A DNA stretch of 64,000 bases from Isoperla grammatica (taxonomy: Eukaryota; Arthropoda; Insecta; Plecoptera; Perlodidae): NCBI GenBank assembly GCA_945910005.1, contig OX246738.1, forward strand, positions 25,222,332 to 25,286,331, written 5' to 3'. Below are positions 37,441 through 48,235 of this stretch, piece after piece. The notes below the pieces were generated by a model. It worked only from the letters and a program-made list of their open reading frames with translations, was not told where the DNA came from and made no database searches. The first letter of the stretch is position 1; each line of letters starts with the position of its first letter. The translations under genes were made by a program, and so were the position numbers.

Positions 37441-40400
37441 AACTATCCAGCCTTGCGGAAGGTATTGGGTTGGGTATCCATCCATTCATGCTTGGCGTAT
37501 TGTTGGCGGCATTATCCGCGGTCCAAGTTATGCTTTTGTTGTCCTTGTTGTAGGTGGAAGATCGGATGATGAAAACGAAAATGTATCGCGGTTCACTTGT
37601 ACAAAACACAATACATTTTGCCAGACGGTGAAGTAAATACTGTAATTATTGTTCAATGAGTTTATATCTGTTGTTGTAGAAATGTGTTATCAACTTGATT
37701 TAATATTCAATACAACAGTAGGCAAAATGTAGAAATAATGTACACCATTTACGCGAGGGTCATGTTTTGGCTGATTTCCATAAAATAAATCCAGATTTTT
37801 GTATTAGTTGTTAATTGTGTACCCACACAAGAACTGATTTTCAGTGCAGGGCATGATTAAGTTTACACACTACGACGGCCCCAAAGTCACAGTTTACATA
37901 CAAGGATGTAACAGCCAGTCGCATTTTGACATCCGTCCATTTGTACATTCTCATGCCTATAAACCTTACATGGTTTAATTTCATCTCAATCCCAGATGTG
38001 ACAGTTTTTACTTGTCAACAGTTAAGCCCTATACCTCTATCGTATACCCGCGACTAGTAAAAACATTAACAACATGTTAACCCTGTAGTTTTTGCCAAGG
38101 TATTATTTTCACTTCTCCCAGAACTAGAAGGACGCATCGCAATAGGAGGGATTGCGCTGTCAGTTACTGAACTTCAGAACGACCATTTTAGTTAGGTGTG
38201 GACAACTCAAAGACCTTATGTATGATTTTGTTTTCATTACCTACTACTGCTTATGTAAAGAAAGACGCTTCACGCAGTAGGCTTACGCACACATACCTAT
38301 CAACACGCTGGAAGAGGAATTCAGAATTTGATTGAATTATTTACGAAAACAGAGATAAGGCAATTAAATATTCCAGTTTGATTTATTGATGAAATCCCTG
38401 TATGGGGTTCCTCGCCCACCTTGTACGGATTGTTGTGGTTTATTTCGTATTTTGATTGCCTCTTACACCATGACAGTAGACTTTTCTGTTTCACTACTCG
38501 CTCAGAAGTAGGACTTAGTAAATATGAGTATCTATTGATCTAAGTACTGTTGCGTTACGACGAAGAGCAGGTCTTAAGCGTAACTTCTTTAATGCTTTCG
38601 GGATGTACTGCATTGTATTCGATCAGATCATATCAAAACCTTGGGACGACAGATGTAATACTAATAAGCAACTAATAACCATTTTGATGAACCAGTGGGC
38701 TCAGCGTATAGGAAGGATAACGTCCACGTAAGTGGCGTAGAAAATATAACGTATGTAGTCTGTAGGTGTCATTCACCTAAAAAATGTGTTGATTTCAGAA
38801 TCTTTGATTTCGTTGCTCATTTTTTTGCTCTGATATCGATGAACTCCCCCAAAAGCATACGAGTAAAGTAGAGATGAGTCGAGTAGAGATGGATGAGATA
38901 GTTTCGAATCTGACAGTCGATACTTACCTCGTATTGGTTGAGTGGGTGATCAACTGATCATGTAATACAATCAGTCACATGTGTCTCCGCCCAATACCTC
39001 GTTATACTTCGGGTGGATGCATGGCACATTAGGACGTCAAATAGCAATTAGTTTTACTTCCGGGTAATTACCACACGCGCATTCAAATTACATGGGGCAA
39101 TAACGAAAAGGACTTCGCGACCACCCCTGAGACCGACTAGCAAATACATCTGTAAAAATCCAGTTTTGCAGATAAGTCCTGGCCAGTTTGGAGTTGGAAA
39201 TTTGGGTTACTTTCATGAAAAACGTGTATAGTGTCACCAAAAATACGAATTGAAGCACTCACATATGATCCATGCAATATAGTACATACGATCGTCTAAT
39301 TGCAATAATAATAAAAAAATAAACATTCATGCTCGGATTAACAACATTCCTTTTAGCGAGTTTCAATGTTCTCCTGTTGTCAGTGACTGTACATCGCGAT
39401 TCGAAATACATTTCTTGGAAAACCATTTAAAATGTATAAGCTAAGCCCTCGGCTAAGCCCACCTCCGCCCCTCTTCTCAATGTTGCCAAAAGGCGGGTCT
39501 CTATTTTTCTGACGGTCAGTTCTATTCATCGCGGATAAGTCGCGTACCTGATGAAAATAATTCTTACGACCGGATGCTTCTTCGCTCTTTTGTATGCGGC
39601 TTCACTTTCAACATTGGAGGTCGTTATACAAATTGTGAAGTCGAGTTTGAATAATATATAGACTGTCCAATAATTATTTCTCTTTTCGATCATATGCGTC
39701 TGTTTAAAACAATCGTCATGTTTTCATTGTAGCTTACAAACATAATATGTATTGTTGCTTGTCTATGCACCTCGGCTCTACAGTCATCATTGTGTACATA
39801 TTTCATTCCGTTGCCAGTATCATAGTGATGTATTTAAGTATTTAAGTAAATTCTAGAACTTACATTTAACCCCTGCTCGAACCGGAAATTGCATCTTGGA
39901 CTTCTCAGGAAGAAACCAATGGGAGTAAGACAATTCTTTATGTCAACATTATATTCTTCAGGAGTAATGGGATTTCGTCCGCCTCGGATGTCTATGCAAC
40001 TTTCATCTTAGACCCTTATATGTTATTGTTACTTGTGTCCATACCAGAATAATGGTCTTGTAAGTTATCTAGAGTAAAATAAATACGTGAACTTCTAGTT
40101 ATGGTACGTTCCTGGTCGTGAGTAGTTACGAGAATGGCTACCTTTGCGGTAAAATTGAAAGAGGGGTAACTACTAACTAGCATTCGTCACTTGTTTTTGT
40201 TAGCGCTGCAGTTGTAACACAGGTTTACAGCTACGCTATTATAATTCAACGCACCGAGTCGTATTTGGCGCCGTCGGTTGTACAATGTATGTGTGTATGT
40301 GTGTGCGTGAAATCGCAGTCAATTCCCACATAAATCTGATGGGCATTCCTGTCTCGACTGCAGACGGCGCTTGATTAACTGACGTTCTATAAGTTTGTGT

Positions 40401-40705
40401 AATAAGCTTGATCGGTTGGAAAATGAATTAAACTGGGGCAAACGTTCGGTACTGGTGCGTTAGTTATTTAGTATGGCGGTTTTCAAACGTTGCAATTTAT
40501 TTTCTTATATATTTTGTTCCTGAACTAAGGAGACACGCATTCAGGAAATGCGATAAGATGAGGAAATATACTCTATTAATATACTATACGAACTTTAGTA
40601 CGCCACAGTAGTGTATACGATTACGATTAGTACCTACCCTATAAGTACTAATAAGTACCATTGTTTTACCATGTCTATGGATCATTACATGAGAATAAAA
40701 TTTAC

Positions 40706-40708
<3 letters not shown>
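37441..40708. other. Non-coding stretch
   Basis: I found no supported gene, RNA or repeat. The region 38,860-39,010 has short direct repeats (GTAGAGATG) and a weak inverted pair around ATTGGTTGAGTGGG. Confidence 0.5.

Positions 40709-40776
<68 letters not shown>
40709..40776. repeat. (TGAT)n microsatellite, 17 copies
   Basis: A perfect tetranucleotide run. The Asn-Gln-Ser repeats read on the minus strand come from it. Confidence 0.97.
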
Positions 40777-41815
40777 ACCTTGAGGGAAAGTAGGTCTAGA
40801 TTTAATTTCGGCTTCATGATTATTTTTTATCCAGATAGAAATTGATCCCTTATAAAGACAATCTGTAATTCTGTTATTGACATTGTCAATATTTAAAACG
40901 TTATGGAATGTCACGTTAATGGCACATTATAATTTCCAATAAATGCCATCCATCACATTGCACTCCCCTCCCATCCATAGTAGTAGGCCTACGAGATGTC
41001 ACGCCTCTTGCACTCCACTCCGCACAGCTGTTGTAAAATACCAGTCGTCGTATGACTACATGAAAAACCTGTCCTGATTGGGTGACAAGCAGTCTGACCC
41101 GATTTTGATAAGAGTATTCGCATTCCCAACGCTTCGCTATCAGCTCTTCACAGTTCGTACGTCACTTGACGCCCACTGAACGAAGCCATTAGGCATGTAA
41201 TCATTTATTGGCCATTGAGTTCCCCTATACTCACAGTAATTAGGAAGCCCATTCATCCATTATGTTAATTAAGTACCACGTCATCGCCACATTAAAGGGA
41301 GAAGAAACACAGTTCATTCACGTAAGATGTGCTTACGGCAACTTCAAAGATACTGGGAGCGGGATAGAAACGTCCCATCGTTGCATTTTGAGATTTTTGT
41401 GGTCTACTATTGTTGACGTCAATAGCTTTCAAACAGTGGTAATTTGTGTACACTTCTCGAAGTGTTTTGAGTAATTAAAGTAGGGAGGGATGCACAGCGA
41501 TAAAATGAAACGTCGATAATCGATAAAATGACGGCATTATATCGATCGATAATATCGAACTATAATAAATGTACAGACATGAAGTAATCTTTATATAGAA
41601 AATTAGAAAACTAAAACACCAAGGAACATCTAGCCGTGGTTGGAAAGTGCCAAACATGACTTACTCGCCGAGACTGTATTACCGTGTCATTACTTTGCAT
41701 GGAGGCATTTCTTGGTCTAATCGTTTCTGAGAACACAGATCTCGGCAGAGAGAAATCTTGTTCGAGTGGAGCCTTGTGACAACGACACCAGCGACCATGG
41801 CTATTCCTTGAACCT
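40777..41815. other. Non-coding; possible regulatory sequence
   Basis: The section 41,185-41,280 has three homeodomain-type cores within about 90 bp (TAATCATTTATTGG, GTAATTAGG, TTAATTAAG). A CRE palindrome TGACGTCA lies at 41414-41421. ATCGAT/CGATA motifs cluster at 41,514-41,560, similar to the TATCGATA class of core-promoter sites. I see no coding region. Confidence 0.3.
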
Positions 41816-41840
41816 CCCCCCCCCCCCCCCCCCCCCCCCC
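41816..41840. repeat. Poly-C run, 25 bp
   Basis: The longest homopolymer in the window: 25 consecutive C. Confidence 0.97.
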
Positions 41841-42069
41841 TCCCATTCAATGGATTTGCTGACTCGTGATGTGTGTTCGCTTGTATTGCATTATGCAGTT
41901 TGTACTCGACTCATACTAAGGTCGAATCAATTTTCTTACCAGCGTTGATGAAATAGCAAAACCAATCTGATATTATTGTACTAATAGTGTCTTGTCAGTG
42001 TATTGAATGGGTGGCCGGGCATGGAACGTTACTGAGTGAATCAAATTTCTTTCTGGTGTTCAATGAGAT

Positions 42070-42148
42070 CATTTGGTAGGTATAGCCTTCGCGGTAACGG
42101 TATAACTGCATCACTTTAGTCAGTTCACATTCGATTCCCGCTACCAGC
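42070..42148 (+). mobile_element. tRNA-like SINE head
   Basis: TTGGTAG at the start and CTACCAG near the end can pair as an acceptor stem with one G-T pair. Between them are a D-arm-like TAGCCTTCGCGGTAACGGTA, an anticodon-arm-like stem (AACTG against CAGTT), and a T-arm/B-box-like CACATTCGATTCCCG. The overall tRNA shape is recognisable, but the T stem is poor and the anticodon loop is too long. I read it as a tRNA-derived element or a tRNA pseudogene rather than a working tRNA. Confidence 0.5.
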
Positions 42149-42503
42149 AATCCCTATTATTACTATTAATTGTAAACCTGGTTTATTTTATGTGTATTAT
42201 TTACATTCAGTTATAAAACTGAGGACAATAAATAGAAATAAAAAATTAATAATGCAAAAATAATAAAATAATAAAATAGCAAGTATAACAAAACAACAAA
42301 ACAAACTATTGTACTACTGAAAAACAACAAGAACAATACAAATTATTTGAAAAAATGCGTTAAAAATAATTAAAGTAGACTACCGTACAAGGAAAAAATA
42401 TAGCCTATAACAAAAACATCCTACATAAACCGAAGTGTAAAAAAAGAGAGATTACTACACAGAAAAGAACAAAGGAAACAAAGCTGCTATGTTTACAATG
42501 TGT

Positions 42504-42504
<1 letters not shown>

Positions 42505-42542
<38 letters not shown>
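42505..42542. repeat. (AT)n microsatellite
   Basis: A run of about 19 perfect AT dinucleotides. Confidence 0.97.
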
Positions 42543-42545
<3 letters not shown>

Positions 42546-42559
42546 AAAGGATACATTTT

Positions 42560-42635
42560 ACGGTTAAACCAATCTAAATTTTATTTTTAATGATAAGTCA
42601 ACGTTTCGACGACTTTAGCGTCGTCTTTTTCAAGA
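42560..42635 (-). ncRNA. Hammerhead-like stem and GAAAC motif (degenerate)
   Basis: On the minus strand, GACGAC pairs with GTCGTC around a six-base loop (42608-42625) and is followed directly by GAAACGTTGAC. In hammerhead ribozymes stem II is followed by GAAA, and this arrangement is common in the terminal repeats of Penelope-like elements and retrozymes. The expected CUGAUGA before stem II is replaced by CTTGAAAAA, so the catalytic core is incomplete and self-cleavage is doubtful. The adjacent AT microsatellite is compatible with the end of a retroelement. I regard this as a decayed copy or a look-alike. Confidence 0.3.
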
Positions 42636-42814
42636 CATACAAATATACAAAAACAAATAAATAAAAAACCACAACAACCAAAAAACACTTGCATATAAAA
42701 ACGAAAACACTGCCACAGCGATACATCACTGGGTAACAAAATCTGAGAAATCAAATATATATATATAGCAAACAATTCTTCAGGAATAATATCGCAGACG
42801 TCATCCCAACCTGA

Positions 42815-42825
42815 CCCCCCCCCCC
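42815..42825. repeat. Poly-C run, 11 bp
   Basis: There are 11 consecutive C. Confidence 0.9.
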
Positions 42826-43169
42826 TCTTATGTTGCCGACGAAGACTAGAAGTATGTTCTGTGAACACACGAGTAAAGCGTTCTATCCCAAGGAAGGCGC
42901 GAGCGAGGTTTTGCAACTAACTTGAGCGGACACGGATAGAATTCTCGCTACACTCTAAGAATGTAATAAAGGTAATTATCATTAATCACTACAGTAAGTA
43001 AGTACCGCGTCAGAGTATAACGCCATTACGTATTCACGATGCTGCCGTGAGTTTCCACTCGGAATTCGATCCACGTACTTTGGATGCGTCTTCGTCAACG
43101 ACGTGAAACCTCTTGCGGTATCCTAGTCCCATGTACTGTACACTGTCAATTGCAGCTTCAATGTGTCTT

Positions 43170-43235
43170 ATTACAGCTTTCTATAGACACGATACTCTAA
43201 TTCGGTAGTTTGCCGGTTCGATTCCGGCCACCGGC
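43170..43235 (+). mobile_element. tRNA-derived SINE fragment
   Basis: The T arm is perfect (GCCGG, loop TTCGATT, CCGGC) and is followed by CACCGGCA, which looks like the 3' strand of an acceptor stem. The matching 5' strand (TGCCGGTG) is absent upstream, so the unit is 5'-truncated or diverged. A second B-box-like GGGTTCAATC lies at about 43,536, suggesting another SINE head nearby. Confidence 0.55.
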
Positions 43236-45489
43236 AACTCTGTCTGCAGGTTTTTTCGAGGGTTTCGTCGGTCATAAAGGTTGTGATCGTACCACAAACA
43301 AAAGTATCCTAGAAAACATGATATACAACAAACCAAGAGTGTGTGATAGGATGGGCACGATGCTATTCCCATGTTCACACGCTTCACAGAGGTAAATGAC
43401 AGCTGTGAGCTATCCGTCAGTGCACGTCCATAATTACACGGCGATTCGTACAAGACAAAGCGTTTAGGTGCGACCTGAGATGCGAATACTGCGATCAGTA
43501 CAATAGGCTCATTGCCATCCGCATTCGGTGGGTCTGGGTTCAATCTATACAATTAGCTGTTGGTTTCGGATACATATTGGTTTAGTTCAAGGGTCAACCA
43601 GGCTAGCGCTGTTTAATATTATATGAGTGATTCATACGTCTTGACGTTTGTGAAAATAAAAATTGTTCTTGAGATTTTTTATTAAAATTGAACTCTTAAC
43701 TGTCACAAATGGCCGTTTGACTGTGTTATTTATTACTGGGTTATTTTTATAAGTTTTAATTTATACAATAAAATAACATTACAATTACGTGTGAAATATG
43801 CTTGTGCCAATACCGTCCAATATGTTTAAAAACCGATGCGTTGATTACTGTAAAGAGTATAGGGCTACAATCAGTATCACTAAATGTGCAATATTTCAGT
43901 ATTGTGGAGTGTGTCAATCACAATTGCATGTATAATTGTCTTGTCAGGCAGGTCATAACTGGGCCAATATCGTGCCCATATATTTAAACCAATTACGATT
44001 TTATTCTAAAATGCATGCATGCTTTATGACTGTGGCAATATGTTCTATTGTGAGGAAAGTTATACATAATACAACCATGTCAATAGTTGTCAATATTTGG
44101 CCGTTGTAATACTCTTACTCTTACCGCCTAGTTTTGTTCGACCTATTGATGTAGATGAGTTTCAGTCGAGGGGGACTTACACATCTCAGCGACGGGGTAT
44201 AGCCTATTATTGTCCTAGAGTGGCGTCGTATACAGTTTGATGGTGATTATTCTCGATGTGTTGTTTTGTGATTCCAATCGAAACGTCAGTATCATTTGCC
44301 GCCCGCAATCCGCAACACAACGCAACAGTTCTCGGACATTTATTTATATCACATTCCACTTTTCATATTGTTTGGTAATGTTTACTTCTACCTTTTTCTA
44401 CTTAGTATTCGAATCATTCAAGTTATTGATTGGTCGTTGCGTTACAAATCCTGCACATATACACTAATACTAACTACCCCCTTGGGTGGCTATCCTGTAA
44501 GTTGCTCCAGCATATTATAATAATTCTGTGGTCTTACCAGTTGCTGTACGATATGTCAGACTCGAATATTTTATATTGTAACTTTTGTTGCTATCTACAT
44601 TCTAAACAATGTCTCCGCGTATGCTAGTTAGTTCTTGAATTGGTACAGGGTAGTTCCAGTTTCTAGTGGTTTAGTTCCACCACTTTCCACATAACTTTTC
44701 AGACGAGGTGTCTGATAACTTATAGTTCCCAAACTATTGATATACTGAAGATAATATGGTATAACTTATGGTTTGATTCTTCCTGTTGCTAATTGCCTAC
44801 ATAGTTCCACTAGTTTCCACATAACGCGTCAGTAACATAGTTTATAGCTCGCTAACCTCGTCCCTAACTATTATAGATACTATACAATCAATGCGTTTTA
44901 TAATAATGTCCGATAACTTATGCTCCTGGTTCCTGGATGGGTTGCTTATAAATACCTGTCCGGTAAGTTATTGCTGGGCGGCCGGGACCAGTCAAAGCCA
45001 TACAACTAAAGGAAACAATGTCCTCTCCGAGAAAAGCAACGCTATAAATATCTTGCCGTGTGTCAATTTAAAACTTTTTCGCGCTCCTTGAATTGAACGA
45101 ATGCTGCTGGAAACCAGTTTGTCTAGATTGGATACCAAATAAGGTCGAAGGGAATTTTCTTTTCTGCCGTCAAGTTGGGTTTGAAACCCCACACAGGTAG
45201 TACGTATCAAGTTTGCACTCGTTTTGCATGTAAATACACTTGTAACGTTTTTCTTTCATGCGATATTAATAATGTTTAATATTGGTCGTAAAATTGAATT
45301 ATCACACGTTAATGAATTATGAATGGAAGCAGTTTGTCACCATACGACGGGTTAAGTATTGGCTGTGACTGCGTAATATAGCCTGTTAGATCTTGTTTAT
45401 GACTGGTCGATTTGCAATAGAAACACAACTTAAAACAGCAATAAGGCTTTGCTGATTGATTTCATTCTGAAGTGCTAGTTAAACACTAC

Positions 45490-45490
<1 letters not shown>
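43236..45490. other. Non-coding; weak internal duplication
   Basis: TAGTTCCACCACTTTCCACA followed by TAAC (about 44,671) recurs as TAGTTCCACTAGTTTCCACA followed by TAAC (about 44,803), a diverged direct duplication ~130 bp apart. Nothing else is supported. Confidence 0.45.
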
Positions 45491-45524
<34 letters not shown>

Positions 45525-45526
45525 TG

Positions 45527-45562
<36 letters not shown>

Positions 45563-45571
45563 ATTATTATT
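45491..45571. repeat. AAT/ATT compound microsatellite forming a hairpin
   Basis: About ten AAT units are followed by TTGATT and about ten ATT units, so the two halves are perfect inverted copies and can fold into a long stem. A TAATATT interruption occurs near the end. Confidence 0.95.
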
Positions 45572-45840
45572 CATGCTGGCTGTGACTTATCCGGGTGGTT
45601 GGATAAATGCTGTGTTGACGCTTTAATTTAAAGAACAGAGTCGAAAGAAAATCCTCCGTAATTCTCTTCATAAGTGCCTAAAAAAATGACAAGATTATTT
45701 CAATATTCATTCTAAAGGATTTTTGTGGGTTGATGTTATTACTACCGGTAAACTAAAACAATTTTGAAGTTGAGGGGGGTGGAGGCGAACAGGTATTGTG
45801 ACGTATATGATAAGGAACCTTTCTTTAGTCGGACACTTAT

Positions 45841-45859
45841 GGGGGGGGGGGGGGGGGGG
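45841..45859. repeat. Poly-G run, 19 bp
   Basis: There are 19 consecutive G, placed about 45 bp inside a hAT-like terminus. Confidence 0.95.
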
Positions 45860-45903
45860 TTGTCGCCCCATCATCGCTCCCCGCCCCCTGTATCCGCTAC
45901 TGA
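45860..45903 (-). mobile_element. hAT-like terminus
   Basis: Read on the minus strand from 45903, the sequence starts CAGTAGCGGATACAGGGGGC. This fits the CAGTRGCGGAT ends of non-autonomous hAT elements. I did not find a partner end or target duplication. A similar plus-strand motif, CAGTGGCGGATCATCCCCGG, lies at 47,690 and could be another terminus. Confidence 0.45.
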
Positions 45904-47939
45904 TTCAACATTTCTCAACCCATGGATAAAGTAAAGCAAAGACTGTGCACCCTACTGCTGGAATCCCTACGAAAGACGATTTATTGTTGAAGTTCGAATG
46001 AAAAGTGAGGGAAAGTTCCACCAAAGGTCTGGACTAAAACCGTGATTTATTGTTTAGCAATGATTGCGAGGGCTGCGGCCTTTGGCACCGAACTGTTCTT
46101 CTCGCAGTCGCATCGCTCTCCTCACAGCCAAGCCAAACACAACAAACATTACTTGCGACACTTTTTTGAAACACTTTACAGATGGGTTTTCCACCCGGAA
46201 CAGTTATTGATCTGTAGTTTATCCTCGATCTTCAAATCTGAGTAAATCGTGAACAACCCTGAGAAATGACACAAACTTGGAAACAGGACATGTTTGAAAT
46301 GTCTTATAATCTTCCACAATTTGTCAATAGTAGCGCCGGGTAATTAAAAATGTCGTTGGAACAAGTTACGCGTGTGTTGTGCGCATGCGTGTAGCTGTGT
46401 GAAGACACGTGCGAGATACATCTGTAAGTTAGATCGGCTGCGCATGTGTGTGTTGTATAGATAGAATATCGTGCCAACTAACTTGTAGACACTGACGGAA
46501 GAAGCTGGATGTACATTGACACGGGAAACACAACGTTTTCACTCACACGGTCGCAAGTAGTTAGGCTGGCAACGAGGCTCGGTGTGGCGCGACGATTGTA
46601 TCGTAGAATGAATTATGTGTCTTCAGGTGTATATTTGTGTCGCATTTGAAATCGAAATATTCTCTTGCATTAATTTTATACTAGTTCACGTTTTATTTGG
46701 CTGGTGTGACGGTGGTATTCAGGGTGAATGATCCTACATGTACATCCTACGTGTACATCTTCGCGATCGGATGGAATCCTACTTATAAACGTGGTCGATC
46801 AAGGAAATTGGATAGATTATTGTTTTTTGGCTGGCGCGTTTAATGTTAGTTAGGGTCTTACGCATCCGGACACACTCCCGCCTCCTCTGTGGGACATTGC
46901 CAGGAGAAGTTGAAGATTTCCGGGGTAATAAATACAAAAAAAACTGGCTTAGATGTTGAGCCTCGAGTCAATATATTATCTGTAATAACGTATTAACGGT
47001 TTCCATCCACTATATATCATATCAATATTTCATCGGCAATCTCCTGTGTAGACCTAAGTGATGATTACAAGATGGTATGCAACGTCAGCATTATACAGCG
47101 ACGTTTCTATTTCCTTGGAATTGACAGAAACGTTCACTTATGTTCTCTCATTTATTGTACGGTTAGCACTTACCAGGAGAGAATGCCCCTCCACCCCCAC
47201 CCCACCCCCACTCCCCGTGTGTGATTCGTATTATTCATATCCGAAAAATAAATCCGAGAAAAAGAGACTGTCGGTGGAATAAGCCATCACCTAATTATTT
47301 CTCTTCCGGTCTCGCGAATAATATTCCGTAGAAGGGGGAGGGCAGGGTGAGTGCACTATGACCCGATTACTTAAAACTTAAGAGCAGCTACACCTAACAC
47401 ACAAATCCGTTACAGGGTGGGGAAAACACCAGTACCCACAGTGAGAGGGTGGAAATGGTACTGTGGTTGCTGCTCGGGACGTAACTCTGGGCAGGGGGTG
47501 GGAGAAGGGGAGACCGCGAGTATTAAACGGGAAGTTGATTAATATAATAATATACAAAATCTATAGAAAGAACTGAACAAAAAAAGACATGAGAGTTTCT
47601 AAAAAGTAAGACACATGTTATTAATCTGGAGACAGCTGGACTTGGCTGTGTGAAACGAGGGCTAGCTGGTCGGGGTCGGACCGAGTGGCAGTGGCGGATC
47701 ATCCCCGGTGAGCGAGTGCCAAGTCTGCTGCTACAGGAATAGCTTCAGACGAGAGAAGATGATGGGCACATCGAACACCTGGACCAGCCAGCCAAACTGT
47801 CTGCCTGCCTGCCAAGATGGATACACGCTGTTTACGTTCAGGCGAAACACTGTACAAGACCAACAACCCGGCCGGCTAGACGGTTGCCCAGTAACGTAAC
47901 AGTCTTCGAGTAGTTCAGAAAGTACCGTTTGTTAAGTTT
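45904..47939. other. Non-coding; CpG-containing sections
   Basis: The section 46,370-46,600 has an NRF1-like TGCGCATGCG and several CACGTG-type sites. The section 47,640-47,900 has a possible donor (CATCCCCG|GTGAGC) at 47,708 and a short frame with Cys-rich text (CLPACQDGYTLF). Neither is enough to call a gene. Confidence 0.35.
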
Positions 47940-48235
47940 TAAATGTTTTAGAAAAAGAATACCTTCAAAAAAGTTGGAACTCGCCATTTTTCTGACTGTG
48001 AAAATTGCTTTAAACGCTTTAAAATTGTCATAAAGTAAACGAAAACATTTCATTCCGCAGAGAAGGTTATGAATGTTTCTCTGTTTCAACAAATATTCCC
48101 GTTTTTTCAAATTAACTTATTTGATAGCAAAAAATGTGCTAATTACAACATATAAATGAGTTAATTTGAAAAATGAAAATATTTATTGGAACAACCGGAC
48201 ACCGCCCGAATGTTCTGCAGAGTAGGTCAACATAC
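47940..48235. repeat. Dispersed repeat, copy B, with foldback end
   Basis: The 5' part is related to the repeat at 3,320 (see that entry). The 3' part is an inverted repeat: ACAAATATTCCCGTTTTTTC then AAATTAACTTA (about 48,085-48,120) is mirrored by GAGTTAATTTGAAAAATGAA then AATATTTATTGG (about 48,157-48,190). It is non-coding, most likely a decayed transposon. Confidence 0.6.

Noticed and set aside
40584..40914. Minus-strand frames with repeated Asn-Gln-Ser-Ile
   Set aside because: They are translations of the TGAT tetranucleotide repeat, without coding context.
42070..42148. A functional tRNA gene
   Set aside because: The acceptor stem nearly closes, but the T stem and anticodon loop do not fit; a tRNA-derived repeat is more likely.
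43181..43552. A 123-codon minus-strand frame ending in Ala-Gly-Ile-Glu-Pro-Ala
   Set aside because: That ending is the usual spurious translation of a tRNA-like B box in reverse; the frame overlaps SINE-derived sequence and has no recognisable domain.
47640..47900. A Cys-rich EGF-like fragment (CLPACQDGYTLF)
   Set aside because: The frame is too short, has too few cysteines for a domain, and its surroundings look like a hAT terminus rather than an exon.
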